A DNA stretch of 64,000 nucleotides from Aureliella helgolandensis. GTDB taxonomy: Bacteria > Planctomycetota > Planctomycetia > Pirellulales > Pirellulaceae. Positions 19,314 through 27,840 of this stretch are shown here, one piece after another. Each line of letters opens with the position of its first letter. Positions within the stretch are counted from its first letter, which is position 1. Position numbers and translations under genes: made by a program. The notes under the pieces are model-generated. The model worked only from the letters and a program-made list of their open reading frames with translations. It did no database searches and had not been told where the DNA came from. The stretch lies in the NCBI RefSeq assembly GCF_007752135.1, contig NZ_CP036298.1:3038001-3102000 (forward strand), written 5' to 3'.

Positions 19314-20969
19314 CTAGGCTTCCTCGATGAATGGCAGCTTGATCAAGTTGCCTTCGGAGTCGCGGCAATCGCATTCCAAGTGCTCTGGGAAGAGTCCTTC
19401 GCTACCCAGGATTTGGATGGACACGCCGGTGGTCTCCTCAATTTGGATGACGTCTCTTCTCTTGCGATTGTTGAGGTACGCGGAGACCTTGTCGTTGACG
19501 CGGATGGTCACGCGGCTAGCTCGTGGCTGCTGCGAAGCCATCATCAAAATGCGCACGACCTCGATCGCCATGCTCTCGCCCGTCTTCACGACGGCGCGAC
19601 CTTGGCAGCATGGGCAATCTTCGTAGACACTGCGTTTGAGGCTAGGACGAATCCGTTGCCGGGTCATTTCGATCAAGCCGAAGGGGCTAGTTCTCAAGAT
19701 TTTGGTACGAGCCCGATCTCGTGCCATCGCATCGCGCAGCGAGCGTTCGACTTTGCGACGGTGCGATTCGCGACGCATGTCGATAAAGTCATTGACAATG
19801 ACCCCACCTAGATCGCGGAGGCGCAATTGTCGCGCGATCTCTTTAGAGGCGGCCATGTTGAGCTGGAAGGCGGAGTCCTCCGCCGAATCGTCGGTGCGAA
19901 ACGAACCGCTGTTGACGTCGATGGCCACCAGGGCCTCGGTGGGATCGATTACGATGGAGCCTCCACCCTTGAGTGGTACCGTCCTGCGTTGGATCTTTGC
20001 GATCTCTTTTTCCAGATGGTATTTATGGAAGAGTGGCTCTCGGCCGTCGTAGAGTTTCAGCCGATCAACATAGCGTGGCATGACCAGTTGCAAGAACTCT
20101 TTGGCGCGGTCGTAGGCCCCTTGCTCGTCGACCAGAATTGCGTCGATGTCCTCGCTAAAGATATCCCGAATCGTGCGAATAATCATATCGCTCTCTTCGT
20201 AGATATCGATTGGCGAAGGGGTGTTCTTGACCCGCTTGACCAGCACTTTCCAGAGTCGCAAGAGGTAGGCCATGTCCCGCGACAACTCGCGGCGGGTGCG
20301 ATCTTGGCCAGCGGTGCGAACGATGAACCCGAGCCCTTTGGGTGGGTTGAGTTCGAGAAGCGTTTGTCGGAGGTCGCGGCGTACCTTCTCGTCTTCAATC
20401 TTGCGGCTAACCCCAACACGACCTAAGGCAGGCATGAGGACCAGGTAGCGTCCAGGAATACTGATGTAGGTTGACAGGGTAGGGCCCTTGGTGCCGATCC
20501 CTTCCTTGATGACCTGAACGAGAACTTCGTCGCCGCGCTGGAAAATTTCTTGGATGGGTGGCTTGAATCGCGGGCGGGTGGATCGCATGGGGCGTCCACG
20601 ACGGCGTCCGGGAGGGCCGCTGCTGGGACGATCATCGCCACCATCTCCCTCCGGCTGGTCCTCGCCGTCGTCGATGTCCGCGCCAGGGATGTGCCCGTCC
20701 ATGATTTGATCGGGATCGTACCCTGCCTGTCGAAAGTACTGGGGTTCCACATCGCTAATGTGGAGGAATCCGTTTCGTCCGACCCCGAAATCCACGAAGG
20801 CAGCTTGGATGCTTGGTTCGAGGTTAACAATCTTGCCTTTGTAGATATTGCCTGCAAAATTGTTTTGACTGGCACGCTCGGTATAGAGTTCTTCGAGGAC
20901 ACCGTCTTCAAGAATCGCTATTCGGCATTCCTCGGGTTGCGAAACGTTTATCAACATTTCTTTTCGCAT
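19314..20969 (-). CDS. Ribonuclease E/G family protein
   Basis: A 551-residue RNase E/G catalytic core with little extension. The S1 domain begins near residue 36 (GNIYKGKIVNLEPSIQAAFV) and is split by an acidic then Arg/Pro-rich insert at about 96-136. The DNase-I-like catalytic region shows AIDVNSGSF and GGVIVNDFIDM with metal-binding acidic residues. The zinc-link CPCCQG follows near 465. It lacks the long degradosome scaffold of E. coli RNase E, so it is closer in plan to RNase G. AGGA precedes the ATG by 9 bases. It should process rRNA and mRNA. Confidence 0.93.
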   Translation of the reverse strand: MRKEMLINVSQPEECRIAILEDGVLEELYTERASQNNFAGNIYKGKIVNLEPSIQAAFVDFGVGRNGFLHISDVEPQYFRQAGYDPDQIMDGHIPGADIDDGEDQPEGDGGDDRPSSGPPGRRRGRPMRSTRPRFKPPIQEIFQRGDEVLVQVIKEGIGTKGPTLSTYISIPGRYLVLMPALGRVGVSRKIEDEKVRRDLRQTLLELNPPKGLGFIVRTAGQDRTRRELSRDMAYLLRLWKVLVKRVKNTPSPIDIYEESDMIIRTIRDIFSEDIDAILVDEQGAYDRAKEFLQLVMPRYVDRLKLYDGREPLFHKYHLEKEIAKIQRRTVPLKGGGSIVIDPTEALVAIDVNSGSFRTDDSAEDSAFQLNMAASKEIARQLRLRDLGGVIVNDFIDMRRESHRRKVERSLRDAMARDRARTKILRTSPFGLIEMTRQRIRPSLKRSVYEDCPCCQGRAVVKTGESMAIEVVRILMMASQQPRASRVTIRVNDKVSAYLNNRKRRDVIQIEETTGVSIQILGSEGLFPEHLECDCRDSEGNLIKLPFIEEA

Positions 20970-21118
20970 ATTTTTCTTCCTGTTGTCTGATGAGGTCGGA
21001 GCACTTCAAATGTGCTCCGTGTAGTGGATCAATATTTTTGTTTTGAGGCGCGAGTTGCAACTCGACTCCTCCGGTTCCTTTGATGGAGTTTAAGCGCGTT
21101 GCAGAATCTCATACTGAA

Positions 21119-22864
21119 CTAGACTCCCAATGCCATGTCTGGCAATAAATCAGAGAATCGGGCTTGGAGAAACGCATCGACTTCACGAGCGGTATCGAAA
21201 TCAAAGATGCGACTGGCGATTTGTTGCCAATCTTCGAGTCGCACACTTCGGATCGCCTGCTTTACAGCAGGCAGGGCGGCAGGGGGGGCGGACAGTGCAC
21301 GCACTCCAAGGCCGATTAAGAGTAGAGCAGTGGCCGGAGTTGCACTCATCTCGCCACAGACACTGACTTCCACCTGAGCCTGGTTGGCAATGTCAATCGA
21401 TTGCTTAATCAATCTCAGGACGGCCGGATCGTGGCCGGAGTACAGGTCGGCTACAAACTCGTTACCGCGGTCTACCGCCATGGTGTACTGAATGAGGTCA
21501 TTTGTGCCGATACTGATGAAATCAACCTCGTGGATGAAGTGATCCAGCATCAGTACGGCGGCGGGGACTTCGACCATCATGCCGACTTCGAGTTTTGCGG
21601 GTGGCGGCACTCCCTCTTCTTCGAGGTCTTCTGCGACTTGACGCAACACCATGCGGGCGGTGCGGAGTTCGTGCAGGGTACTGACGAGCGGGAACATGAC
21701 TTTTAGGGTGCGTTCGCTGGCCGCCCGCAACATGGCTCGCAATTGGATGCGGAAGATGCGTGGTTGTCGGAGCGACAGGCGGATGCTTCTCAAGCCCAAG
21801 AACGGATTGCTCTCGCGTTCGAGCATTTGTAGCGAACCGACTTTATCGGCACCTAGGTCCAGGGTGCGCATGATGACAGGCAGGTCATGAAGCGAATTGA
21901 CCACTTCGCGGTAGGTCTGGAATTGCTCTTCCTCGGTCGGCTCGCGATCGGCGCCCAGGTACAAGAATTCCGTGCGGTAGAGGCCAACGCCCTCAGCGCC
22001 ACGCTGCAGGCAAGAGGCTACCTCGCTGGGGAACTCGATGTTGGCCAACAAGCAAACTTGAGTGCCGTCGAGCGTGATGGCGGGCAGGTCCCGGATCTCT
22101 GTCAGCTTGGCTGCCCGCGTGACGCGTGCCTCTCGTCGTTGCCGGTAACTCTCCAGCGTCTGCTCATCGGGTTGAAGGATGACGGTCCCGCGAAATCCAT
22201 CGATGATCACCTGAGATTCCCCAGAGATGCGATGCAGGAAGTTGCCAACTCCGACCACGGCGGGAATTTCCATTCCGCGAGCAACAATTGCAGTATGCCC
22301 TCCTGGTCCACCCACCTCTGTGCAGAATCCGAGGATTTTTTCGCGGTCCAGATTGGCCGTCTCAGCCGGTGTCAAATCGTGGCTCGCCAAGACCGATTGG
22401 CCAGCGCCACCGGAGGCTTCCAACGGGGCTCCCCCCAGGGCCTCGAGCAAAGTGCGTTCGACGTCGCGAATGTCGTTGGCACGCTCGCTCATCGTATCGG
22501 AGCCCATGTGCCGAAACGCATGGGCATAGCGATTTAAGACGGAGGAGACTGCGAATTCAGCGCTGTAGCACTGTTCTTCAATCAGCTGGACCCAGTCCTT
22601 TTGAAGGCAGGGGTCGAGCAGTAGCCCTTGATGTGCCGAGAAGATCGCTCCCACCTGCTCCCCTAGCTGGTCGGTGGAGCGTTGTCGATGCAGGTCCAAG
22701 CGCGAAGACGCCTCGGCAATTGCCGTTCGCAAGCGTTCTAATTCGTTATGACGGTCGGAGGAATCTATCTGAGAGCGGGTAATCCGGTAACCTTCACGGT
22801 CTAGGATCAAAACCTTTCCGATGGCAACTCCTGGCGAGACCGCAATACCTTGCAGTTCTAGCAT
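21119..22864 (-). CDS. ptsI: PTS enzyme I (phosphoenolpyruvate-protein phosphotransferase)
   Basis: A 581-residue enzyme I, which takes phosphate from PEP and passes it to HPr. The phospho-histidine motif GGPGGHTAIVARG gives His190. The PEP-binding barrel shows GVGLYRTEFLYLG, SIGTNDLIQYTMAVDR and VSVCGEMSA with the catalytic Cys. Length and domain order are standard. It is the last gene of a leftward cluster hpf-ptsN-ptsH-(small ORF)-ptsI. No sugar-specific EIIB or EIIC is in the window, which points to a regulatory phosphorelay towards PtsN rather than sugar import; that last point is inference. Confidence 0.95.
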   Translation of the reverse strand: MLELQGIAVSPGVAIGKVLILDREGYRITRSQIDSSDRHNELERLRTAIAEASSRLDLHRQRSTDQLGEQVGAIFSAHQGLLLDPCLQKDWVQLIEEQCYSAEFAVSSVLNRYAHAFRHMGSDTMSERANDIRDVERTLLEALGGAPLEASGGAGQSVLASHDLTPAETANLDREKILGFCTEVGGPGGHTAIVARGMEIPAVVGVGNFLHRISGESQVIIDGFRGTVILQPDEQTLESYRQRREARVTRAAKLTEIRDLPAITLDGTQVCLLANIEFPSEVASCLQRGAEGVGLYRTEFLYLGADREPTEEEQFQTYREVVNSLHDLPVIMRTLDLGADKVGSLQMLERESNPFLGLRSIRLSLRQPRIFRIQLRAMLRAASERTLKVMFPLVSTLHELRTARMVLRQVAEDLEEEGVPPPAKLEVGMMVEVPAAVLMLDHFIHEVDFISIGTNDLIQYTMAVDRGNEFVADLYSGHDPAVLRLIKQSIDIANQAQVEVSVCGEMSATPATALLLIGLGVRALSAPPAALPAVKQAIRSVRLEDWQQIASRIFDFDTAREVDAFLQARFSDLLPDMALGV

Positions 22865-22876
22865 GGACGTGTCGAA

Positions 22877-23113
22877 TCATTTCTTCAGGCCGTGCAGGTA
22901 GTGGCATCTGTCGCGTGCAATCGCGAGGGGGGATACCGGGGGTGAACCGACACGACAGGCATACAGCTGGCCTGTTCTGTGACCGCCGACTTCGCTCCAT
23001 TCGTCAAGTTGAAACAATAGCCGTGGGGGCAACATAAACTTTAGGGGCACCGTACGCGTAATGGTTGAGGTGGATTGTGGGTTGGGCTTGTCTTTTAATT
23101 TGCTGTCGTCCAA
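22877..23113 (-). CDS. Possible small protein between ptsH and ptsI
   Basis: A 78-codon frame that fits tightly between ptsH (ends 23128) and ptsI (starts 22864), with gaps of 14 and 12 bases. It would start at TTG 23113, ten bases after a full AGGAGG that overlaps the ptsH stop. The product has a polar N-terminus, a stretch LPPRLLFQLDEWSEVGG and a basic, Cys/His-containing end (DRCHYLHGLKK). I recognise no family. It may simply be a spacer that happens to stay open, but the spacing and the ribosome site argue for translation. Confidence 0.38.
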   Translation of the reverse strand: MDDSKLKDKPNPQSTSTITRTVPLKFMLPPRLLFQLDEWSEVGGHRTGQLYACRVGSPPVSPLAIARDRCHYLHGLKK

Positions 23114-23127
23114 TTCGCAGTCGCCTC

Positions 23128-23433
23128 CTAGGGGCGGCCGGGGGAGGCTACCTCGGAATCGGATTCGTCAAAGCCTTGGTTGAATAGTTCTGAAAGTGCA
23201 TCGATGGCTTCTTGGGCATCGACGCCACAAGCTCGCAAACTGAGCTGTGAGCCCTGTCGTGCTCCCAGCGTCAGAATGCTCATGATACTCTTGCAATCGA
23301 TGGCTTGTCCGTCTTTTTCGATCTCAATTTGACACTGAAACCGCCCTGCTGCGCGCGACAGCAAGTCAGCCGGTCGCATGTGAATCCCCATTGGATTTTG
23401 GACCGTCACCACTTTTTCGATCGTCGATGACAT
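23128..23433 (-). CDS. ptsH: Phosphocarrier protein HPr
   Basis: A 101-residue HPr that relays phosphate from enzyme I. The active His is His18 in MGIHMRPA. The serine-kinase region KSIMSILTLGA keeps Ser49, equivalent to the regulatory Ser46 of Bacillus HPr, so control by an HPr kinase is possible although that gene is not in view. The last 12 residues (after about 89) are an acidic, polar tail longer than usual. It starts at an ATG and lies about 200 bases downstream of ptsN, with a hairpin in the gap. Confidence 0.95.
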   Translation of the reverse strand: MSSTIEKVVTVQNPMGIHMRPADLLSRAAGRFQCQIEIEKDGQAIDCKSIMSILTLGARQGSQLSLRACGVDAQEAIDALSELFNQGFDESDSEVASPGRP

Positions 23434-23532
23434 TTCGATTTCAGTAAACTCCTGAGAGTTGAACAGTTGGTCGTATCAGAACGGGCTGGAGGGCCAGCCC
23501 CGCTGCAGGTACGGCAATACTCTGCCACCCCT

Positions 23533-23566
23533 ACTCCCAACTACCGCGAACGACAGTTGTGGGAGT
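23533..23566 (-). repeat. Hairpin in the ptsN-ptsH gap
   Basis: Arms actcccaact (23533-23542) and agttgtgggagt (23555-23566) pair over seven plus three bases with a 2-base bulge and a 12-base loop. No T-run follows on the minus strand. It could be an mRNA processing or stability element that sets different levels for ptsN and ptsH. Confidence 0.45.
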
Positions 23567-23630
23567 GAGATGGTATGTATTGCGGCTATTCATCTACCGC
23601 TGGCGGGCGATCTAGAAAGAGGCACACATA

Positions 23631-24107
23631 CTAGGAAACGAACTGATTATTGTCCGCTTCTTCGAGCAACTGCACGATATCTTCGGCATTCTTGGATTGC
23701 TTCAAGAATCTGCAGAAGGTCTCGTCTCTCAGCTGGCGAGAGATGTTTTCAAGTGCTCTCAAGTGGTCTCCAGGACGGTCTGGAGGGGATACCAACAGGA
23801 AGAACAGTTGCACCTTCTCACCATCTAGGCTGTCAAAGTCGACGCCATCGATGCTGACACCGACGGTACCGACCAATTTGTCGACGCTGGGGTGCTTCGT
23901 ATGCGGCACTGCGATTCCTCGCCCAATGCCCGTACTCCCCAGCTCTTCGCGTTTCATGATCGCTTTGACGATGTCATCGCGATCCGATTCTTTGATTTCG
24001 CCTGCCGCCAACAGGGAATCTACCAGTTCAGAGATAACACTTTCTTTGTCGACTGACTCTAAATCAGGACAAATTGACTTAGTGCTAACAAAATCCGAAA
24101 ACTTCAT
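23631..24107 (-). CDS. ptsN: Nitrogen-type PTS EIIA (PtsN)
   Basis: A 158-residue EIIA of the fructose/nitrogen type. The phosphorylated histidine lies in GIAVPHTKH (His69), preceded by MKREELGSTGIGRG, which is typical of PtsN. I chose the ATG at 24107, with AAAAGG nine bases upstream; a longer GTG frame starts at 24134. PtsN proteins act as regulators of potassium, nitrogen or carbon metabolism rather than in sugar uptake. Its place between hpf and ptsH-ptsI mirrors the hpf-ptsN neighbourhood known near rpoN in proteobacteria, but no rpoN is seen here. Confidence 0.93.
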   Translation of the reverse strand: MKFSDFVSTKSICPDLESVDKESVISELVDSLLAAGEIKESDRDDIVKAIMKREELGSTGIGRGIAVPHTKHPSVDKLVGTVGVSIDGVDFDSLDGEKVQLFFLLVSPPDRPGDHLRALENISRQLRDETFCRFLKQSKNAEDIVQLLEEADNNQFVS

Positions 24108-24277
24108 GAATGAAAACCTTTTCTCTGGATACACCAGCTAGCTCGTACCACTTAGCGCGAATTCGCAACGTAACTTTCGCAATACCGAGTCCGTGTAACG
24201 GAGCTCAGTGTGCTCCCTGACGATTAAGTCGTGGGCACCAAGCAGGTTAACTGTCGGATTATTACGCGCTCAAACGA

Positions 24278-24616
24278 CTACTCAGGCTCTGCCACTGGTG
24301 TGATATGTTTCACGCCGGTCGACTTGTGACCGGTCGTTTTTTCTTTGAATTTGCGCAATTGTTGTTCAACTTTGGCCAACGCTCCATCCAACGCACTCAG
24401 GACGGTCGTGGCCTCTGCGGAAGCGACGAAATCAGGAGCATGCTCAGCCGAAACGTTGATTTCCACATGCGGGGACTCTTGGTGCTGCATATCGACCGTA
24501 ACTTGTACGGCATTGACGCGATCGAAGAGTCGACGCACCTTTTCCGCTTTTTCGCGTATGACTTCTTGGTCGTGTGTACTCAGTGAACCGTGTCGAGCAG
24601 AAACATTGACTTGCAC
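24278..24616 (-). CDS. hpf: Short ribosome hibernation promoting factor (HPF/RaiA)
   Basis: A 112-residue HPF-type protein that binds the small ribosomal subunit in slow growth. The start of the fold VNVSARHGSLS and the strand VTVDMQHQESPHVEINVSA are typical. The frame extends to a TTG at 24688, but I prefer the GTG at 24616: it puts QVNVSARHG at the very N-terminus, as in the family, and has GGAG eight bases upstream. The long-form C-terminal dimerisation domain is absent; the tail is short, basic then acidic. First gene of the leftward PTS cluster. Confidence 0.9.
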   Translation of the reverse strand: MQVNVSARHGSLSTHDQEVIREKAEKVRRLFDRVNAVQVTVDMQHQESPHVEINVSAEHAPDFVASAEATTVLSALDGALAKVEQQLRKFKEKTTGHKSTGVKHITPVAEPE

Positions 24617-24945
24617 TGTTTGGACTCCATGTGTGCGAACTCGGTGAGGTTTGATCTCAGCCGATCTAATAGCAGTTGGAAATGCCAACTACCACCCAAA
24701 AAACAGCTCTCAAATTTGGTGCGAGTTTTTCGGCTCCTCCTGATCAATTGCGGTCATTGTATCGTCGCAGCCTAAACCCGCCAAATACGGGATTGCCGCT
24801 ATTAGACAAAAATGATCAATCTTGTGGTCGATTGGTATCTGTACGTATGTACATTGCTCTCGCCAGAATTCCTCTCAACTCGCACCTCTGAATTACTGTA
24901 GACTCGAGCAGAGCCCTGCAATAAAACTCGCTGGAAAACCTGGCA

Positions 24946-25263
24946 ATGGAACCAACATACATACTTTGGCTTATGACTGCAGCGATTGCATGCGTCTGCC
25001 TACTCTGCATGATGCAGCGTCGCCAAACGCAACTCAACTCTATCTTACGTTCTTTCGTCGCGGAGCGTTTGGATTGGACACGCAAAAGAAATCGCGCCGC
25101 GAAATTGGCATTGGCGGCGGAACAGGAGCGAATTGCGAGGGAAAAACAGTACGCTGGAGGGGGGGGTGACGCCGCAGAGGTCTCCAGTGACCCCCTTACG
25201 GCTTCGGAGGAGGCGCTGGAAGCAACCGCACGAGGCCTCGAGCAAGCGATCGAGCAGGCTTAG
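24946..25263 (+). CDS. Small single-pass membrane protein, function unknown
   Basis: A 105-residue protein with one N-terminal membrane span (about 5-24, ILWLMTAAIACVCLLCM) followed by a charged, probably helical coiled-coil stretch (about 30-68), a Gly-rich turn and an acidic helix to the end. It has no known motif. It starts at ATG 24946 and lies about 150 bases ahead of miaB on the same strand. It may share a transcript with miaB, but a functional link is not supported by sequence. Confidence 0.6.
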   Translation: MEPTYILWLMTAAIACVCLLCMMQRRQTQLNSILRSFVAERLDWTRKRNRAAKLALAAEQERIAREKQYAGGGGDAAEVSSDPLTASEEALEATARGLEQAIEQA

Positions 25264-25414
25264 TTGGGGAGATGTTGCCTTTTTTGGGGGGGCGGCGTGG
25301 CGGCCTCTGATTTCATCTTCGCAATTCTGCAACGCTGGATACACTTAGCACTTTCCAGATCATCCGATTTGACCATCACAAACTAGTATCAATAGAGCGG
25401 ATAGGGACAACGAA

Positions 25415-26854
25415 ATGACGCACACCAAAACGTTGTACATTGAAACGGTGGGATGTCAGATGAACGTCCTGGATAGCGAGATGGTCGTAGCCAGCCTCAA
25501 ACGCCAGGGGTATGAGCTGGCCACTAGTATCGAGCAGGCGGACACGATCCTGTTCAATACCTGCAGCGTTCGCGAGCACGCGGAGGAGAAAGTCTACAAT
25601 AATCTAGCGCACCTCAAGAAAATGAAGCTCGCGCATCCAGAAAAGACGCTGGGAGTGATGGGGTGCATGGCTCAGAAGGATCAGCAGGCCGTTTTCGATC
25701 GCGCCCCCTACGTCGATCTCGTCGTCGGCCCAGGGCAGCTGCATCGAATTCCGGACTTGTTGACCAAGATTCGCGACGGCGAGGGGCCTCAAATGGCTGT
25801 CAGTCTCGGCCGCCGCGACGGCTCCCAAGCAGATATCCGACGTAGCCACGAAACCTTCGATCCGCTCCGCGACCCCGCCATGCGTCCGACTCCCTTTCAG
25901 GCCTACCTCAGGATTCAGATCGGTTGCGATAAATTTTGCACCTATTGCATCGTCCCGATGACGCGCGGCCCCGAACAGGGACGCGACCCGCAATTGATTG
26001 TCGCCGAAGCTCAGGAGTTGGCGCGGCAGGGGTGTAAGGAGATCACCTTCATTGGACAAACGGTCAATAGTTACAAGTACGCTGAGGGGGAGAAGACGAC
26101 CCGACTGGCGGATCTGCTGGAAATGGTGCACGAGATCGAAGGTATCGAACGCCTCAAATTCGTTACCAACTACCCCAAGGACATGACGCGCGAGCTGTTG
26201 CAAACGGTCCACGACCTCCCCAAGTGTTCGACCTATCTTCATGTGCCAGCACAGAGCGGTTCCGACGAAGTGTTGAAGCGGATGAAACGTGGCTACACCA
26301 CGAGTGATTACTTCGACATGATGGATCGCATCAACGAGATTTTGCCGGATGCATCGATCTCGAGTGACTTTATTGTTGGCTTTTGCGGCGAGACGGAGGA
26401 GGACTTCCAGAAGACCGTTCAGCTGGTGGAACGCTGCCGATTCAAAAACAGCTTCATCTTCAAGTATTCAGAGCGTCCGGGAACCCGGGGAGCGGAACTC
26501 TTTGAAGACGATATCCCCGAAGAGGTTAAGTCGCGTCGCAATGTCGAGTTGCTGGCGGTGCAAGACGCCATCAGCCTAGAGGACAACATGCAGTTTCTTG
26601 GAAAACGCATGACGGTCCTTGTGGAGGGCCCTAGTAAGGTCTCGATCAAGAAGGGAGAGTCGGGGCCGATCCGCCAGATGATGGGACGCACCAACTGTGA
26701 TCGCATTGTAGTTTGGGAAGGCAACGAGCGTCAGACCGGCAACATGCTGCCCGTGTTGATCCATGACACGGGGGCTTTCACCCTGTTCGGTAGCGTTGAA
26801 ACTGCTGAGATAAAGCCCGACGTGATCGAAATGCCCAGCTTTATTCGGTCTTGA
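25415..26854 (+). CDS. miaB: tRNA-2-methylthio-N6-dimethylallyladenosine synthase MiaB
   Basis: A 479-residue radical-SAM methylthiotransferase that modifies A37 of tRNAs. The N-terminal UPF0004 domain carries three cluster cysteines (Cys14, Cys50, Cys84). The radical-SAM motif GCDKFCTYC gives Cys171, Cys175 and Cys178. The TRAM domain occupies about 390-470. Motifs TVGCQMN, FNTCSVREHAEEK and IVPMTRGPEQGRD fit MiaB rather than RimO or MtaB. The start is an ATG with an AGGGA upstream. A stem-loop overlaps the stop codon. Confidence 0.95.
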   Translation: MTHTKTLYIETVGCQMNVLDSEMVVASLKRQGYELATSIEQADTILFNTCSVREHAEEKVYNNLAHLKKMKLAHPEKTLGVMGCMAQKDQQAVFDRAPYVDLVVGPGQLHRIPDLLTKIRDGEGPQMAVSLGRRDGSQADIRRSHETFDPLRDPAMRPTPFQAYLRIQIGCDKFCTYCIVPMTRGPEQGRDPQLIVAEAQELARQGCKEITFIGQTVNSYKYAEGEKTTRLADLLEMVHEIEGIERLKFVTNYPKDMTRELLQTVHDLPKCSTYLHVPAQSGSDEVLKRMKRGYTTSDYFDMMDRINEILPDASISSDFIVGFCGETEEDFQKTVQLVERCRFKNSFIFKYSERPGTRGAELFEDDIPEEVKSRRNVELLAVQDAISLEDNMQFLGKRMTVLVEGPSKVSIKKGESGPIRQMMGRTNCDRIVVWEGNERQTGNMLPVLIHDTGAFTLFGSVETAEIKPDVIEMPSFIRS

Positions 26855-26870
26855 GCCACTGCGGCTCAAG
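26850..26870 (+). terminator. Stem-loop over the miaB stop codon, possible terminator
   Basis: Arms cttgagcc (26850-26857) and ggctcaag (26863-26870) pair perfectly with a 5-base loop and include the miaB TGA (26852-26854). There is no T-run after it, so it is either a factor-assisted terminator or an mRNA-end stabiliser. Confidence 0.4.
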
Positions 26871-27001
26871 CGAGAGGGCGAGTTGATAAAGGCAATAAAG
26901 GGCTAGGTTGGACGAATCAATGCTAGGCGAACTCTTGGCTCGCCCTAGAGAATCGGACCGCAGCCACCGCACGCAGCCATACCTGGGACGCAAACTGAAC
27001 C

Positions 27002-27697
27002 ATGAGTTGGCCAGATAGGATTGATCAGCTACTCCGCCGTCTGAAATGGCCCGCTGCTTGGCTCTCCTTGGCCTCTACCCCGTTGTTGGTATGGGGCTTG
27101 CTGAAACTTTTACTGCGCATCTTACCAAGTCCCCTAGGCTTACTTCCGTTTGTGCTGGGAACGGTTGGGTTCATCGTGGTGTGGAGACGCTTTCTACGCA
27201 CCAGCCGGATGGGACGCTTTGCGATGACGCTGGAGCACGAATCGACCCATGCGTTGTTCGCCCTCTTGTGCATGCATCGCATCGTCGGTTTTCGAGCATC
27301 GGTTGGGCGGGGGGGCGAGGTGCGTTTTACCGGTAAGGGGAATTGGCTAATCACGGCTGCTCCCTATTTCTTCCCCACCGCTGCGATTCTGCTATTTTTG
27401 ATTGCCTATGTACTCCCCTTTCCCGGGCTTCCCTGGCAGAGTTTTCTGCTGGGAGTCGCGTTGGGTTACCACGTGGTAAGCACCTACCGCGAAACGACGC
27501 GTGACCAGCCCGACATTCAGCAACTCGGTACGAAATTTTGTTGGATGTTCCTACCGGCCGCGAATCTAGCCGTGGTTAGCCTGCTGATCGCCTTCGCATA
27601 TGGACGCGCCAGCGAGATGAATCAATGGCTTAGCGATCTTTCCCAGCCAGTACGGCTGCTGATTTCCAGCATGTGGCGACTCGCCTCAGCAACGTGA
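27002..27697 (+). CDS. Integral membrane protein with HExxH motif, M50-like putative metalloprotease
   Basis: A 231-residue protein with several membrane spans (about 22-40, 46-62, 113-135, 142-158, 180-200). HESTH (79-83) lies at the start of a helix near a membrane segment, the zinc-ligand arrangement of M50-type intramembrane peptidases. A possible third ligand is in TRDQPDIQQ (about 165-173). The classical NPDG motif of site-2 proteases is absent, so this would be an M50B-like or distant member. Catalytic activity is inferred from motif and topology only. ATG start at 27002, 147 bases after miaB on the same strand. Confidence 0.6.
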   Translation: MSWPDRIDQLLRRLKWPAAWLSLASTPLLVWGLLKLLLRILPSPLGLLPFVLGTVGFIVVWRRFLRTSRMGRFAMTLEHESTHALFALLCMHRIVGFRASVGRGGEVRFTGKGNWLITAAPYFFPTAAILLFLIAYVLPFPGLPWQSFLLGVALGYHVVSTYRETTRDQPDIQQLGTKFCWMFLPAANLAVVSLLIAFAYGRASEMNQWLSDLSQPVRLLISSMWRLASAT

Positions 27698-27840
27698 AAC
27701 CGGTGGCAGACGTGCCGGTGCCAGCCCCTCCAAGGAAATTCAGCAGCTAGGCTACGGATTGACCTATCCACCTAGTGAATTTATCTGCTAGTGTCGCCTG
27801 GGCATGCTTGGGTTTTCTAGAAGCGTGGAACGGATGAGGT

